A stretch of 64,000 nucleotides of DNA, taken from assembly GCA_905221605.1 (NCBI GenBank), contig CAJNDS010002752.1:227243-291242 (forward strand), written 5' to 3'. Below, piece by piece: positions 53,249 through 64,000 of the stretch. This DNA comes from Symbiodinium natans (lineage: Eukaryota > Sar > Dinophyceae > Suessiales > Symbiodiniaceae). The notes below the pieces were generated by a model. That model saw only the letters and a program-made list of their open reading frames with translations, made no database searches and was not told the DNA's origin. Position 1 is the stretch's first letter; the number at the start of each line of letters is the position of its first letter. The position numbers and the translations under genes are program-made.

Positions 53249-56200
53249 TGCTGGTTCGCTGAATGCAGTTGGGGAGCGCGGCCTCTGCTGGAACTGTGGC
53301 AAATCAGGCCATATGAGTTGGCAGTGCCCCGACAAGAGCTCTGGCAAAGGGAAGAAGAGGGATGAACCGAAAGGTGGCAAGCCTTCTGGTTCCAAGAATC
53401 GAGAGAAGAGTCCTAAAGGCAAGGGCAAAGGCAAAGGGAAGACAGACAAAGGAAAGGGTGGAAAGCCCAAGGGGAAGCCCAAGAACAAAGGAAAGCCCAA
53501 GGGCCGAGCTGTGGAAGACGAGCAGTCTGATCAGGTGATGGCAATGCGGTCTCATCATCTGAGTGGCTTGGGTCCGGGGACAAGAACTAATGAGCCCAAT
53601 GAAGCTGAGCCCCCTCGTCTCACCATGACGAACGGAGAGATCGAGAGACTGAACCAGTCATCCTCTAGGAATAGCTCTTTCGCATGGCTCATTGATAGTG
53701 GAGCCACCTGCCACGTGTTGTCAGAGAGTGCGTTGGGTTTTTACGAAGTCGTCAAGGAGCATTCGGGACCTCTTCCTGTGCTCATGAGTGCTAGCGATAC
53801 GCCCATGGAATGTGTCAAGTTGGTTGACATTCGGGTGAAGTTTGGGAAGTTGGGGCCCGTAGTGCTTCAACAGGTCTTGGTTTGCAAGATTGGTTTCAAC
53901 GTAGTCAGTTCTTGGCAAGCATCCCTTTCGGGATGGAGTACCTGGCTCACCTCAGAGCCTGGAGCAAGCTGCTTGGTGAAGCAGACGGAACGAGGTTCCT
54001 CGATGTGGGTGCCTTTGGTTCGTGAAGCCAGGAGCTGGTGGGCGTTGGCTAAGGAGATTGGCCCTACCAAGGCAAAGCCGAAAGGAAGAAGAAGCAAAGG
54101 GGACTCACCCAAGCCGGGGTGGAGCCCAAACGACGACGCGATGGAAGTGGATAAGGTGCAGAAGAAGGCACCGCCCAACGTAGGAAGAGCATTGGAGGTG
54201 ACACCTTTTAAGTTTTTGCTGCGAGCATTTTCAGTGAAGCAACATGTGGGGGAACATGAGCTGCATGAGCATGTTTTTCAGGAGCGTTTGAGTGGATGTG
54301 AGCATGCTGCAGTTGCAAAAGTAGGAGTAGACCTGGAAACCCCACCCTCTGCATGTTGTGCTGAAGCTTCATGTTCCGCCGCAGCTGTTTTGCTTAAGTC
54401 TGCAAGCAACACGTCTTTGGAGAAGCAAACCAGTAGGGACACACGCTGTGGAGACAAGGGTTTTGAGTGCGTAGGGGTAGGGCCTGTGCCGCTCCAGCCT
54501 CAGAGTGTTTGCATCAGGAGTAGGAGTGTTTTGCGTGTAGGACGTAGGAGTGACTTGCACCCCAGCGCTTGTGTGCCTGAGTGTTTGTTGGGACAGAGTG
54601 AAGAGAGGAAGTGTGCCTTTCGGAGTTTGCGTTGGCCAGGAGTGTTTCTGAAAGCATTGCTGGTGTTGTGTGCTCTAGGAGTGTTTTGCTCAAAGCCTGG
54701 AGCCTTTGTAAGGGACCTTGGAAAGGATGGAGCTTCCGGAAGCCTCGCCTCCGCTCTGTCTTGTGAACTCCCAAAGTGGGAGTGTGGCCCAGGTGGAAGC
54801 CTTTTCGACGAGCATGATTGCTCGTCTTGCGCACCGTTTCGAGGAGGAAGGTCAGCTGTCTCTTTCGAGGCAGCTTCTCCAAAACATCGACCTTTTTACC
54901 TCGACCCCTGGCTCGGTCGAACGGCTGTTGGGGATTCCAGCCTGCCTTGGGGAGTTGGAGACACAGGAGTTGGTGATCAATACAAGCGGCATTCCGGTGA
55001 AGCAACCTATGCTCATTGCCGAGCTGCGAGCCATTGCTGCTCCGACGGTGGACCAGTCGGTTTTGACGGACACCCTCGTCGAAGAGCACGACCGTCGTGC
55101 AGAGTATGCAAGGTATGGCTATGTTTTGACCACCATGGGGGTGGTAGTCGCCGATGTGACTGCTACCATCCGCCAACCGCACCTTCCATGCGAGCAAAGG
55201 GGGTACTGGCGCAACAATCAGGTTGGCATCCAGCTCACCTTGAAGAAATTCCTTCTGTACCTGGAAGCGATTCGAGAGTTGCGGTGCCATCCTGCTCAAT
55301 ACCAGTTGTTCGAGGCAGGGCTAGCAAGCATTCTGCCAAACGAGCTCAAGGTCGAGCGCGTGCCGGCTGCCGACTTGAGAGCGCTTTTGGCGGACGTGCT
55401 CGTCCAGAGCAACCGCCGGGTGACTTTGGCTGCTCAACCGCCAACTATAATACCGGATGTTGCACCATCCGCGTCGGGTGGCACGGCACCGCCTCTTCAC
55501 AAAAGTGCCCCAGCTCCACCTCCTTCGGGGTGGGCTTTGCTCAACCAAGCGCGTGCAAAAGCCGAGGCAATGATTCGATTGCATGCCGACATGAAGAGAG
55601 CTGCAACAGCCGAGGTGGCTCCATCATCGTCGACGGGCCCCGCTTTTCCACCAGGGCCTCCGGCTTTCTTGCCGTTCAGCCCTCCTTCCCCGCTTACGCC
55701 GTCCGTCTTTTCCTATGCTCCATCTTCGGCACCAGGCACGCCTATGGAAGCAGGCATGCCTCTAACTCCGCCTCCTCTACCTCCTCCATCTTGGGCACCA
55801 GGCACACCTATGGAAGCAAGCCTGCCTATACCTCCGCCTCCTCTACCTCCTCCATCGACACCGCACCCAGATACATTGAGGGAGCTTGCGGGCGAGGTTC
55901 CAATGGAGGTCGAGACGCCGATGACGCCCGTGGAGGCATTCGGTGCCCCTGGGACCCCTATGGACGTGAGTTCCGAGGTCCCAATGGAGCCAATGGTCGG
56001 TGGCATTGGAAGTCCGGGGAGCGCTTCTCCTTTGACCCCGCCGGCAGAGACGAGTATGGTGGTTCCAAATCCACCTATGGACAATTCGGATGTGGGAGAC
56101 TCTGGCTCCGAGATGGATTGATATGCTTGGGTATGGGCCCTGAGGGCCTAAAAGCCGGGCATGAGTTGCTCCGATCTTCGCTGCAATGCACAAAATTGGT

Positions 56201-58605
56201 AGGAGTAGGTCTGAAAGCCCTGCTGTTTGCAGTAGGAGACTGGCTGTGTGCATTAGGAGGTAGGGTAGGAGCGTTTGAGTGCTTGGTAGGTGACTGTGAG
56301 TGCAGCCTGCCTGCCGCGAATGGGTCTGCACACTGTCCCTCTGTGCCCAGGTCTTCATGGAAAGGAAGCAGTGCCTTGGCTTTAGGGTTGGTTCTGGGTT
56401 TGGTTTTCAGAGGTTGGCTGCGTAGGTGCGTGAAGCTTTTGAGTGTGCGCCGTAGGAGTAGGCTGAAGTTTGTGCGTGTAACTTTGGTAGGACGTGTGCC
56501 ACGTAGGTCTTGGAGTGTTGTGCGCCGCCTGTTGTTTTTGCGTGGCGTGCTTGCTTGTGAGTTGAAAGCTGAGCCTACGGGCGAGGAAGCAAAAGGGCCA
56601 ATGATGAAACGTTGGCGTGCCTTGAAGAAGTGGGCCTTGTGTGGGCTTGGGTCCCTGCGGGGGTCCGAGCAAAAGAAGGCCGTGGCACGTTCTGAGGCCC
56701 TGCGTATGCTTGCTGGTTTGCCGACCCCGGTTGTTGTGAATTCGGAGTCGGAGGAAGAGTTGATTCCTGATCCGTTGGAAGCTGAACTTGCGAAACCCAG
56801 CGGAAGTGAACCCCCTAGGCCCTCCGATGTTCGAAAGAAACCCCGTGTGGAGAATGTTCCCTCAGGTGAACCGGGTGCCCTGAGTTCCCCGGAGGTGGTG
56901 AGCGATGCTCTGGATCCTGAGGTTCCGGTCTATTTGACCTCGGAGCGGCTGAAGGCGCACCGAAATAAGGGCCACCAACCTTATCTTAGTTGCTGTGACA
57001 CATGTCAAAGCGCTAGAGGGAGAGTGCCGGCTCGTAGGAAGCACATGAAACACCACCACGGACCCGGAGAGTTGCAAGTCGACTTTGGATTTTTCGGAAA
57101 GAATGTTCGTTTCCTTCTCATGGTTCATGTGGTGTCGGGGTACATACATACCGTGGTCTTAGGACCTGAGGATGAAGTGCCCGCTGTATCGGTTTGCAAA
57201 GCCTTTACGGAAATGGGATTGAGTGGATTGGACATTGTTGTCCACGGGGACCAAGAAAATCTCCTCGAGAGTGTTTTCCGCAATGCAGCGAAACACCGGA
57301 CATTCGGGGGGAGGTCAATGCACTGGGTCCCGTTCGCGATAAACAGACCTCAAGCGAAGGGCATCGTTGAACGCCATGTTTGCCTTGTGAAAGAAGCGTT
57401 CTGGTCTGTTTGGCTGGGCTTAGAAGAGCGTGTAGGTGAAAAGTTGCCTCTAGGGAGCCATCTGTTTGTTGAGGCCATGAGGTACTCTGTGAGGATGCAT
57501 AACTTGTTTCATGTGTCCAAGGAACACAGCACGCCGTTGGAGAGACTGCGTGGGTCGACAGTTCAGCCAGTGAAGAGCTGTGAGTTTGGGGTTGTGGGCT
57601 TTGGGAAGCCTCAGAAGGACTACCCAGAGCACCGCGGAAAGCGCTTGGTGAGGGCACTCTATGTAGGACCTCACGGTGCTAATGGATCCGGGATTCGGGT
57701 CTTTGTTCCAATAGGTATTGGAAAGCCCCCTCGTTTGGAAATCTTCAGCTCTTTTCGTGCCAAAGATCCAGTGGAGTTTGACAAAGCTGCTTTGCGTGAC
57801 CTTCGAGGTAATAAGGAAGACCCTGAAAGACCCATCAAGTTCGATGTTCCAATCGATGGTCCGAGTCCGCCGCTTGATTCCCCAAATATCCCTGAAGGAA
57901 GTCTTGAGTTTCCTGTTGAACGCACCGAACCACCTGCTCTTGAGGGCCCTGAAGCAATGGAAGAAGAAGGAGAGTTGGATGGGTATTCTCCGGATTTTTC
58001 GGACGTGCCTGAAGAAACAGGCATGGAGGTTGAGCCTCCCGGAGGCGTAGGTCTTGAGGACCTCGACGCCCCTATGGATCCAGGAGAAGACGATGCCATG
58101 GAAGAGGGCCTGACGTGGCTCTATGAGCATGGCCTTAGGCAACTCTTTGATGGGCCTGACTTGAGAGTAACGACAAAAATCCGTAAGGGAGATGATGTCA
58201 AAGAGTGGTTCCGTATGAAGTTTGGTGGAAAGAAGATTTGGGTCCATGTCCCGGACAATGCGGTTTGCGAAGTTTCTGGCAAGGTTTTGCCTCGTAAGCA
58301 TCTTGAAGAAGGTATGAGACTCGAGCTCTCAGAACTTGATGCTTTTGGTGTAGCTACGATTATAGGAGAAGCTGAGGCCCGTAAACGAGCTACACGGAGA
58401 ATCCATACGACTAGGTGGGTTCTGACTTCGAAACCGTCGGCCACGAACCCTGAACGAGTTCGTGCTCGTCTTGTTGTGAGAGACTATGCATTTGGATCCA
58501 ATCCTCTAGCTGATGGGATATATTCCCCCACCACGTCTTTGGAAGCCTTGAGGGGTGTCCTTGCTATTCATGCTGTCAGAGGTGGCACCTTTGTTGTCAG
58601 CAGAT
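53214..58605 (+). CDS. Copia-2 pol, part 1: nucleocapsid, protease, integrase, start of RT
   Basis: This frame is open from before 53214 to 58697. It contains the CCHC knuckle (about 53285-53330), a Lys/Gly-rich stretch, protease WLIDSGATCHVLS (about 53685), integrase zinc motif HRNKGHQPYLSCCDTC (about 56960), catalytic Asp in LQVDFGFF and VHGDQENLL, Glu in KGIVERHVCLVKEAF, then an acidic spacer and RT start TRWVLTSK...VRARLVVRDYA. Between protease and integrase (about 54.7-56.1 kb) the frame crosses the nested ORF. It is lost within a 22/21-nt tandem duplication at 58584-58626. Confidence 0.9.
54727..56121 (+). CDS. Nested ORF in copia-2, 464 residues, +1 to pol
   Basis: Its first ATG is at 54727; an in-frame TAA lies just upstream at 54709. 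It occupies the same place as the nested ORF of copia-1, between protease and integrase, and is also shifted +1. Residues 1-240 look globular (RLAHRFEEEGQLSLSRQLL, YGYVLTTMGVVVADVTATIR). The rest is Pro-rich, with two PPPLPPPSWAPGTPMEA-like repeats of about 22 residues. The pol frame over the same bases reads as Gly/Arg/Cys/Ser-rich filler. The sequence is not evidently related to the copia-1 nested ORF. The family is unknown. Confidence 0.5.
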   Translation: MELPEASPPLCLVNSQSGSVAQVEAFSTSMIARLAHRFEEEGQLSLSRQLLQNIDLFTSTPGSVERLLGIPACLGELETQELVINTSGIPVKQPMLIAELRAIAAPTVDQSVLTDTLVEEHDRRAEYARYGYVLTTMGVVVADVTATIRQPHLPCEQRGYWRNNQVGIQLTLKKFLLYLEAIRELRCHPAQYQLFEAGLASILPNELKVERVPAADLRALLADVLVQSNRRVTLAAQPPTIIPDVAPSASGGTAPPLHKSAPAPPPSGWALLNQARAKAEAMIRLHADMKRAATAEVAPSSSTGPAFPPGPPAFLPFSPPSPLTPSVFSYAPSSAPGTPMEAGMPLTPPPLPPPSWAPGTPMEASLPIPPPPLPPPSTPHPDTLRELAGEVPMEVETPMTPVEAFGAPGTPMDVSSEVPMEPMVGGIGSPGSASPLTPPAETSMVVPNPPMDNSDVGDSGSEMD

Positions 58606-58626
58606 GGCACCTTGTTGTCAGCAGAT
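58584..58626 (+). repeat. 22/21-nt tandem duplication breaking copia-2 RT
   Basis: GGCACCTTTGTTGTCAGCAG (first copy, 22 nt) is followed by GGCACCTTGTTGTCAGCAG (second, 21 nt). The first copy adds one T as well as the extra length, so the frame shifts by one before LLSADVSVAFMQAP. Confidence 0.9.
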
Positions 58627-60290
58627 GTGAGCGTTGCCTTCATGCAAGCGCCTGTGCAGGGAGTAGAGTGTATCCGGTTTCCGAATGGGATGTATGATGA
58701 GGAGAACAAGCCGCTGTTTGCGCAGCTACACAAAGCCATGAATGGCTTGAGAGTAGGACCACTGAGCTGGTACCTAGAGTTTACAAGCACGCTGCGTAAG
58801 CAGTTTGGGTTTGGTGAGACTGCCGACCCTACTGTGCATCACCGGCTTGAGAAGGATGGTGCGCTGACCTTGGTGTTAGTGTATGTTGACGATCTCATCA
58901 TCTTTTCCCAGAATCCGCCAGTTGCCAAGGATCTGTACGCTAAGCTAGCGAAGATCTATAAAATGAAGCAGACAGGGCTTCTAGAACCTGGCAAGACTGG
59001 GCAGCTCGAGTTCTTGGGTCGAGTGATCGCCCGAACCACTGAGCACGGGCCTGTGTTCTTTGGCCTGAAGCCGGGGTACTTGAAGTCGCTTGGAGAAGAG
59101 TTTGGCATTAGCGGAAAAGGTGTGAAACCAGTGCTGGGAAACCTCGAGAGGGAGTACCGGAAGAAGGAGGCTGGAACACCTATCAGCACTGAGGCGTATG
59201 AACGCTATAGACGTGTGCTTGGTAAGTTGATGTGGGCAAGCCTGACGTTGCCGCATTTGTCCTACCCGGTAGGATTTCTGGGCCGGTATCAGAGTGACCC
59301 AGATAGCCAGGCAGAAGCTTGCTTGAGACGCGTGGTTCGCTGGGTGATGGCTTTGCCTGAGTACCTTCAGCGATTTTCGGCAGAAGCGTTGGAGTATCCT
59401 TGCTGCGCTTCGGAAACCATGCTCTCTGGCTTTGTGGATGCGTCATGGAACATTTGCTCTGTGTCTGGTGCTATCGTGAAGTGGCATGGCATCATGATCA
59501 AAACTTTCTCGCGGAAACAGTCGGTGACCGCGTTGAGTTCGGCGGAGGCCGAATTGGCAGCCCTGACTGAGGCAGCCAAAGAGTCGGTGTACTTGTCTTT
59601 GCTCATGGAAACGCTCCTGTATGGAATGCCCAAAGGAGAGACCGGTGAGTTTCCGATTCACCTGGCTTCGGATTCGGAAGCCGCTTTGTCGATTAGCAAA
59701 ATGACGGGGTTGTTACGCCGTGTTCGGCACCTGGAGCTTCGTCATCGCTATCTTCAAGAGCTAGTCCACCTGGAAAGGCTGATTCTAAGCTTCATCAGTG
59801 GAGAACGGAATCCAGCCGATGGACTGACGAAATCTCCTGAGGAGTTGTTGCTTGAGCATTTGCTGGTTGCGTGTGGACTGGAAAGAGTGTGTGAAGAAGA
59901 CCTTCAGGGTCTTGTAGTTCCTGAACACCTTCGTGAACGAATGGAAGAACTTGAAGAAGTATGTGAAAAGCTTGAGAAAATCCCGACAAACCTGGCGAAG
60001 TACGAGCCAGTGGCAAGAGACCTTGCGTTGGGATCTGTTCCTCTGCTTGTGATCGAGGTGTTTTGTTCAACGGACAGTGCGTTGTGCCGAGCGTGTGCTC
60101 GTGACCGAGTAGCATATATAGGCATAACTGAGAAAGAAGACTTCTTAAGCAAGAGTACTCAAATGTTTCTAGGAGAGGTCTTGCTGTGTCTGTTGAGTAG
60201 GAAACCGCCCCAGATCTATGTCCACATAGCTTCCCCGTGTACCGCTGGATGTAGCTACCGATTTAAGAATTGGCATCGCCCGAAGTTTCG
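58606..60290 (+). CDS. Copia-2 pol, part 2: RT core, RNase H and start of C-terminal domain
   Basis: Contains RT motif A (LLSADVSVAFMQAPV), LHKAMNGLRVGPLSW, YVDDLIIFS, and RNase H (GFVDASWN, ALSSAEAELAALTEAAKE, LASDSEAAL, ERNPADGLTK). A coiled acidic linker follows, then LVIEVFCSTDS and IASPCTAGCSYR of the methyltransferase-like domain. The nominal frame runs on to 60486, but protein homology with copia-1 moves to another frame near 60280-60300. Confidence 0.92.
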
Positions 60291-60299
60291 AGGTCAAGA

Positions 60300-60673
60300 A
60301 GCATGTTGCATCTTGGAAAGCTTTAGGACGACTTCTGGAGGACCGCTGCAAAGAGATCCTGGTTACCCAGGAATGGCCAAAGAACTGTGGTCTTTGGAAG
60401 GAGGAAAGTTATCTGAAAGAAAAGAAGCGCCTTGGTCTGAACTTTGGAAGGGTTGTGGACCGTTGTGCCTTCGACGGGGTCTTTAAGCGGTGGTTCTTTG
60501 CTACAAACCGAGAGGAGTGGAGTGAAATCTTCTCTGGAAAGTCCTGTGACAAAAGTCATCAGCATGTTTCACTTGCTAGTGTCGAAGAAACAGGTATCTA
60601 TCCGACTAAACTGGGTAGAGCTCTTTTGCGTGCTGCGAAAGTCACGTTAGGTCTTGTAGGAACACCTTCTTAG
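60300..60673 (+). CDS. Copia-2 pol, part 3: rest of methyltransferase-like domain
   Basis: A different frame carries QEWPKNCGLWK, VVDRCAFDGVFKRW, FFATNREEW and KSCDKSHQHVSLASVEE, then stops at 60673. These blocks match copia-1 (VIEWPQRCAYW, HGCVSGL...IRKIWKL, CTCKGDHSRN). A one-base shift near 60280-60300 separates it from the preceding part. Confidence 0.75.
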
Positions 60674-60779
60674 GTCGGCAGTAGGAGTGCTCGCTTTCGG
60701 ACTTTGCCTGGGATGAGATGTTTAAGCACTGGAAACACCGAACTGTGAAGAAGTGCGTGGCTCTGAGGCATCACAGTCC

Positions 60780-60788
60780 AAGCGGGGG
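60780..60788 (+). promoter_or_regulatory. Copia-2 polypurine tract
   Basis: AAGCGGGGG directly before the 3' LTR, the expected site for plus-strand priming. The copia-1 counterpart is GAGGGGG (minus, 41595-41589). Confidence 0.65.
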
Positions 60789-61187
60789 TGTGAAAGTTCC
60801 TGTCTAAGGACATGTTAACTTTGTTGTCCTGCATGCTGGCTCAGAGTTGTGTGTGTGTAGTTGTAGGAACTCCGTAGTTGTGCCTTGGAGGCTCGACGGG
60901 AGTGCTGCTTTAAGTGGGAAAGCCTTTTGAATTGCTTGAGTTGTAGGGATGTGTGTCTGGAAGCTGTAGAAGTGACTGTGCACGTTTTTGCTTGCTTTAG
61001 GTGTAGTTGGGTAGGTCCCGAGAACTCCCACTGACGTTTGAGTTTGTTTTGTGGCTGTGGAGAACACGTGGCAGAGCAGAGTTTTCACCTGTGTGTAAAG
61101 AGTTTCACTGACGAAGCCTCCGGCTTATGACTTTGGCTCAAGTCGTGAGAAAAAGAGGGTTCAGCGCGCTGCTGCTGTGTTTTCACA
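60789..61187 (+). repeat. Copia-2 3' LTR, 399 bp
   Basis: By eye identical to 51733-52131. It is followed by the GGTTG duplication at 61188-61192. The spliced-leader-like ACTTTGGCTCAAG is at 61130-61142. Confidence 0.95.
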
Positions 61188-61356
61188 GGTTGGAGGGAGT
61201 GGGAGGGGGGGTAATTACGTGCTGTGCTTTGTGCACATGACCACGCTCAGGGGTTGGAAGGGGGGGCGGGCAGTTACGTGCTGTGCTTTGTGCACACATG
61301 GAGGTCGTGCTGTGCTTTGGCGCACATGACCACGCTGTCTACTGTTTTCCTCTGTT

Positions 61357-61790
61357 TTTTTGGTTGGTTTAGGGGCTAGACCTCTTGGGCTCACAGTGGA
61401 GGGTTTAGGATTTAAGGTATCTTTTGGAGCTTTTTGGGAACCTTTTGGGCTCCACTGGAAATATGGGTTTGAGGTTTCAGGCTCGCAGATATTTTGGGTT
61501 TTTTTGGCATTTGGGTTTAGAGTTTCCGGGCAAGACCTTTTGGGCTCACAGTGGAGGGTTTCTGGGCAAGACCTTTTAGACCTTTTCGGGTTTTTTGGGA
61601 TTTGGGGTTTCGATTAAGGGTAAGACCTTTTGGGCTCACAGTGGAGGGTTTAGGGATCTTTTGGGCTTTTGTGGGATTCACAGTGGAGGGTTCAGGGATC
61701 TTTTGGGCTTATTTGGGATTTGGGGTTGAGGGTCAAGGGTAGGCAGCTTTCGGGCTGACACTGGACCCGAAACCCTAAACCCTCAGCCTG
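61357..61790 (+). repeat. Degenerate repeats with GGGCTCACAGTGGAGGGTTT
   Basis: About five copies of CTTTTGGGCTCACAGTGGAGGGTTT at 60-100-bp spacing, mixed with GGGTTTAGG-like remnants. No gene is seen in 61193-62150. Confidence 0.75.
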
Positions 61791-62209
61791 TCGCATGTCC
61801 TAGTTCAGCCGTTTGGGGTCTCAGGTCGGACTGCCGGAGTCGGAACTGTCTCAGAGACTGCTCCCCGCTTCTGGGGGTTTAGGATGTAGCATGGAAAGAC
61901 TTCTGGGATCCGGATGACTCTGTTCCAACAACAGGCCCACTCAGTTTGGAGTCAGGCCATCTATCCCCCGCACTGCACGCAGTGCTTCAGAAAACAAGGA
62001 CTTGGCCCCCTCTGCGCGTCAACGTCGTCTGGTTGAGGGTGCAGGGTGTAGGCTCGAGGCTTCAGGGTGGAAGGTCTAGGGTTTAAGGTTTAGGGCTTCG
62101 GGTTGACCTGACAAAGTCCTGAACTGTACAAAGGATGCAGGGCCGGATTTCAGGGTGCGCGACTGTTCGGCTTGCTGGAGGCGTTCGGGTTTAAGGACAA
62201 GTTTGGCCA

Positions 62210-62450
62210 CATCTTAGAAAACCCGCGAAACGCTGTAAATACCGGTCTTTTCCTCTGTTCTGAGAACACGTCTGCGCAAAGTAGGCCCTGTAATTGACCG
62301 TTTTTGAAGCCCGAAAACACTGTAAATACCGATGTTTTCCTCCTGCGCCTAAAGTAGTTAAAAGTAGTTTCCGGCAATTTTTACACGTCCATTTTTCGTG
62401 TCCGTAAACGGACAAAGCCAGGAAACACTGTAAATACCGAGGTTGTCGTC
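62210..62450. repeat. Tandem copies with ACACTGTAAATACCG
   Basis: (A/G)AA(C/A)(A/G)CTGTAAATACCG recurs at about 62230, 62318 and 62425, each followed by GTYKTY-rich sequence. Unit length is 85-110 bp. Confidence 0.7.
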
Positions 62451-62508
62451 TCTTAACACGAAAATTGCATGCCACAAAACCTCTGCGATCAATTAAGAAC
62501 GTCACGCC

Positions 62509-62985
<477 letters not shown>

Positions 62986-63164
62986 TCGGACAAGGTAATT
63001 TACTGACTTGTTGGCGAGAGTTGTTGCTGGAATGGCTTTTGGGAAGAATGTCGGAGATGTACTTTTGGCAGCTTCAAGCCTAACTAAGCTCTCCTCTTGC
63101 TCGGGTGTGGCCAAGTGCCAAAGAGCAGACATGCCGCGTTTTTCAAGTTTCAGATTCGTTTCCG

Positions 63165-63361
63165 CAGTTTCAAATTAGTTTCATATACTTTCAAAATCCA
63201 GTTGCAAAATCGCTGTTAAGGGGAAACTGATTTTTCTACGCGCAATTCAAAAAAATGAAGGAATCTCAGAGGTTCCTGGTTTTCAAAAAGCGCGGACAGA
63301 AATTGCAGTTCCCCTCAACAGCGATTTTGCAGCTGGATTTTTTGAAACTAATTTGAAACTG
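63165..63361. repeat. Inverted repeat with arms of 72-79 bp
   Basis: 63165-63243 (starting CAGTTTCAAATTAGTTTC) is inverse to 63290-63361 (ending GAAACTAATTTGAAACTG), with about ten differences and a 46-bp loop. It may be a foldback transposon or a hairpin RNA source. 63380-64000 holds a repeated GAAATCCTGCATCACC (63534 and 63637) and no gene I can recognise. Confidence 0.8.
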
Positions 63362-64000
63362 ATTGGAAACTAATTGAGACTGTGAAAACAATTTGAAATT
63401 TGAAAAATACCATATTCCGGACTTTCTGCCCCCATCCTGGCCCCTCATATACGGCCCTCAATTCACTTTAGTCAGCTGTGACGAGAGACCAGAGTTTCCG
63501 AAAACTTGCCAGTCTCCAGACTGTTGATGGACGAAATCCTGCATCACCTTTATTTTGCATGTCATCCCTTCCAAACCCTGAATCTTAACATTGCTGTCCT
63601 TGCAATGCTTCGAAAGTGCATGTGTGTGAATGACCGAAATCCTGCATCACCCGCGCGCGCACGCAACATTGAAATTCGAGGGGCACGGGGAGCTCGACTA
63701 CCAACCGTCGCACACGTGTAACGTAGGGGTCATGCAAGATTTTTTGTCCATCCACAGTAGTAGCAGCCACGCACCCCAAACCCGCCCTCCTTCCCACCCC
63801 TGGCTTCCGGAACTCTACGTTCGAACCCTGGGTTGTCCCGAAGTTCGAAGTTCGAAGTTCGAACCCTGGGTCTGGTGCATTAGTATGTAGTTTCGGTAAG
63901 TAAGCGCGAGCTATCGCGAGTTACCTACCGAAGAGCAAACACGGCCTTTGCAGTTCTTTTCACCGCTACACTGCCTGTTGGGTGTCAAGTACACAGTCCT

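Larger units (their letters stand above)
51733..61187 (+). mobile_element. Copia-2: Ty1/copia LTR retrotransposon, recent, with frameshifted gag-pol
   Basis: 9,455 bp with identical 399-bp LTRs, a 5-bp GGTTG duplication, a primer-binding site at 52132-52143 and a polypurine stretch AAGCGGGGG at 60780-60788. Gag and pol are related to copia-1 (same gag blocks, CCHC, DSGATC protease, integrase, YVDD RT, RNase H, methyltransferase-like tail). The coding region changes frame three times: about 53209-53217, 58584-58626 and about 60280-60300. Confidence 0.95.

Noticed and set aside
63815-63870. tRNA gene suggested by two GTTCGAACCCTGGGT boxes
   Set aside because: The B-box-like sequence is a short direct repeat. 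No A-box, cloverleaf or acceptor stem can be formed around it.

Overview
This window looks like nuclear DNA of a dinoflagellate, most likely a Suessiales-type alga (Symbiodiniaceae or Polarella-like). The evidence is TTTAGGG-type telomeric repeats, introns with GC as well as GT donors, introner-like elements with terminal inverted repeats, and Ty1/copia polyproteins with unusual extra domains. There are no bacterial operons, rRNAs or recognisable tRNAs.

Region 1 (1-31.2 kb) consists of about 70 short blocks of TTTAGGG or CCCTAAA repeats separated by unique islands. Many islands are exons. Reading the minus strand and joining exons by phase gives one long ABC transporter gene of the ABCD/SbmA type (half-transporter, membrane domain then ATPase domain), followed at least from 20,068 down to 7,918. 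A second, unrecognised minus-strand gene is visible at 963-1,855. Most of the telomere-type repeats in these genes lie inside introns. One ABC intron (9,101-9,212) is almost exactly an introner-like element. A 3.2 kb ABC intron (about 10.43-13.6 kb) holds a purine tract, a large palindrome and a 1.1 kb element with 78-bp inverted ends. I could not assign genes between 20.1 and 31.2 kb or between 1.9 and 7.9 kb, although some islands there look like exons.

Region 2 (31.5-35.8 kb) starts with a 400-bp AGT triplet array fused to a LINE reverse transcriptase fragment. Degenerate tandem repeats follow. Telomere-type repeats almost vanish here.

Region 3 (35.8-61.2 kb) holds two Ty1/copia retrotransposons in opposite orientation. 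Copia-1 (35,780-51,009, minus) has diverged LTRs and one intact 2,916-residue gag-pol frame. Its 3' LTR is split by a 5'-truncated LINE (36,314-41,572) with a 13-bp target duplication. The LINE encodes RT plus RNase H and, after a single in-frame TGA, a protein with kinase-like catalytic motifs. Copia-2 (51,733-61,187, plus) has identical 399-bp LTRs and a 5-bp target duplication, but its gag-pol is broken by three frameshifts. The two copia elements share a primer-binding site, a nested second ORF in the +1 frame between protease and integrase, and a methyltransferase-like domain after RNase H.

Region 4 (61.2-64 kb) is repeats: degenerate telomere-like sequence, a long AGT array, and a 200-bp inverted repeat.
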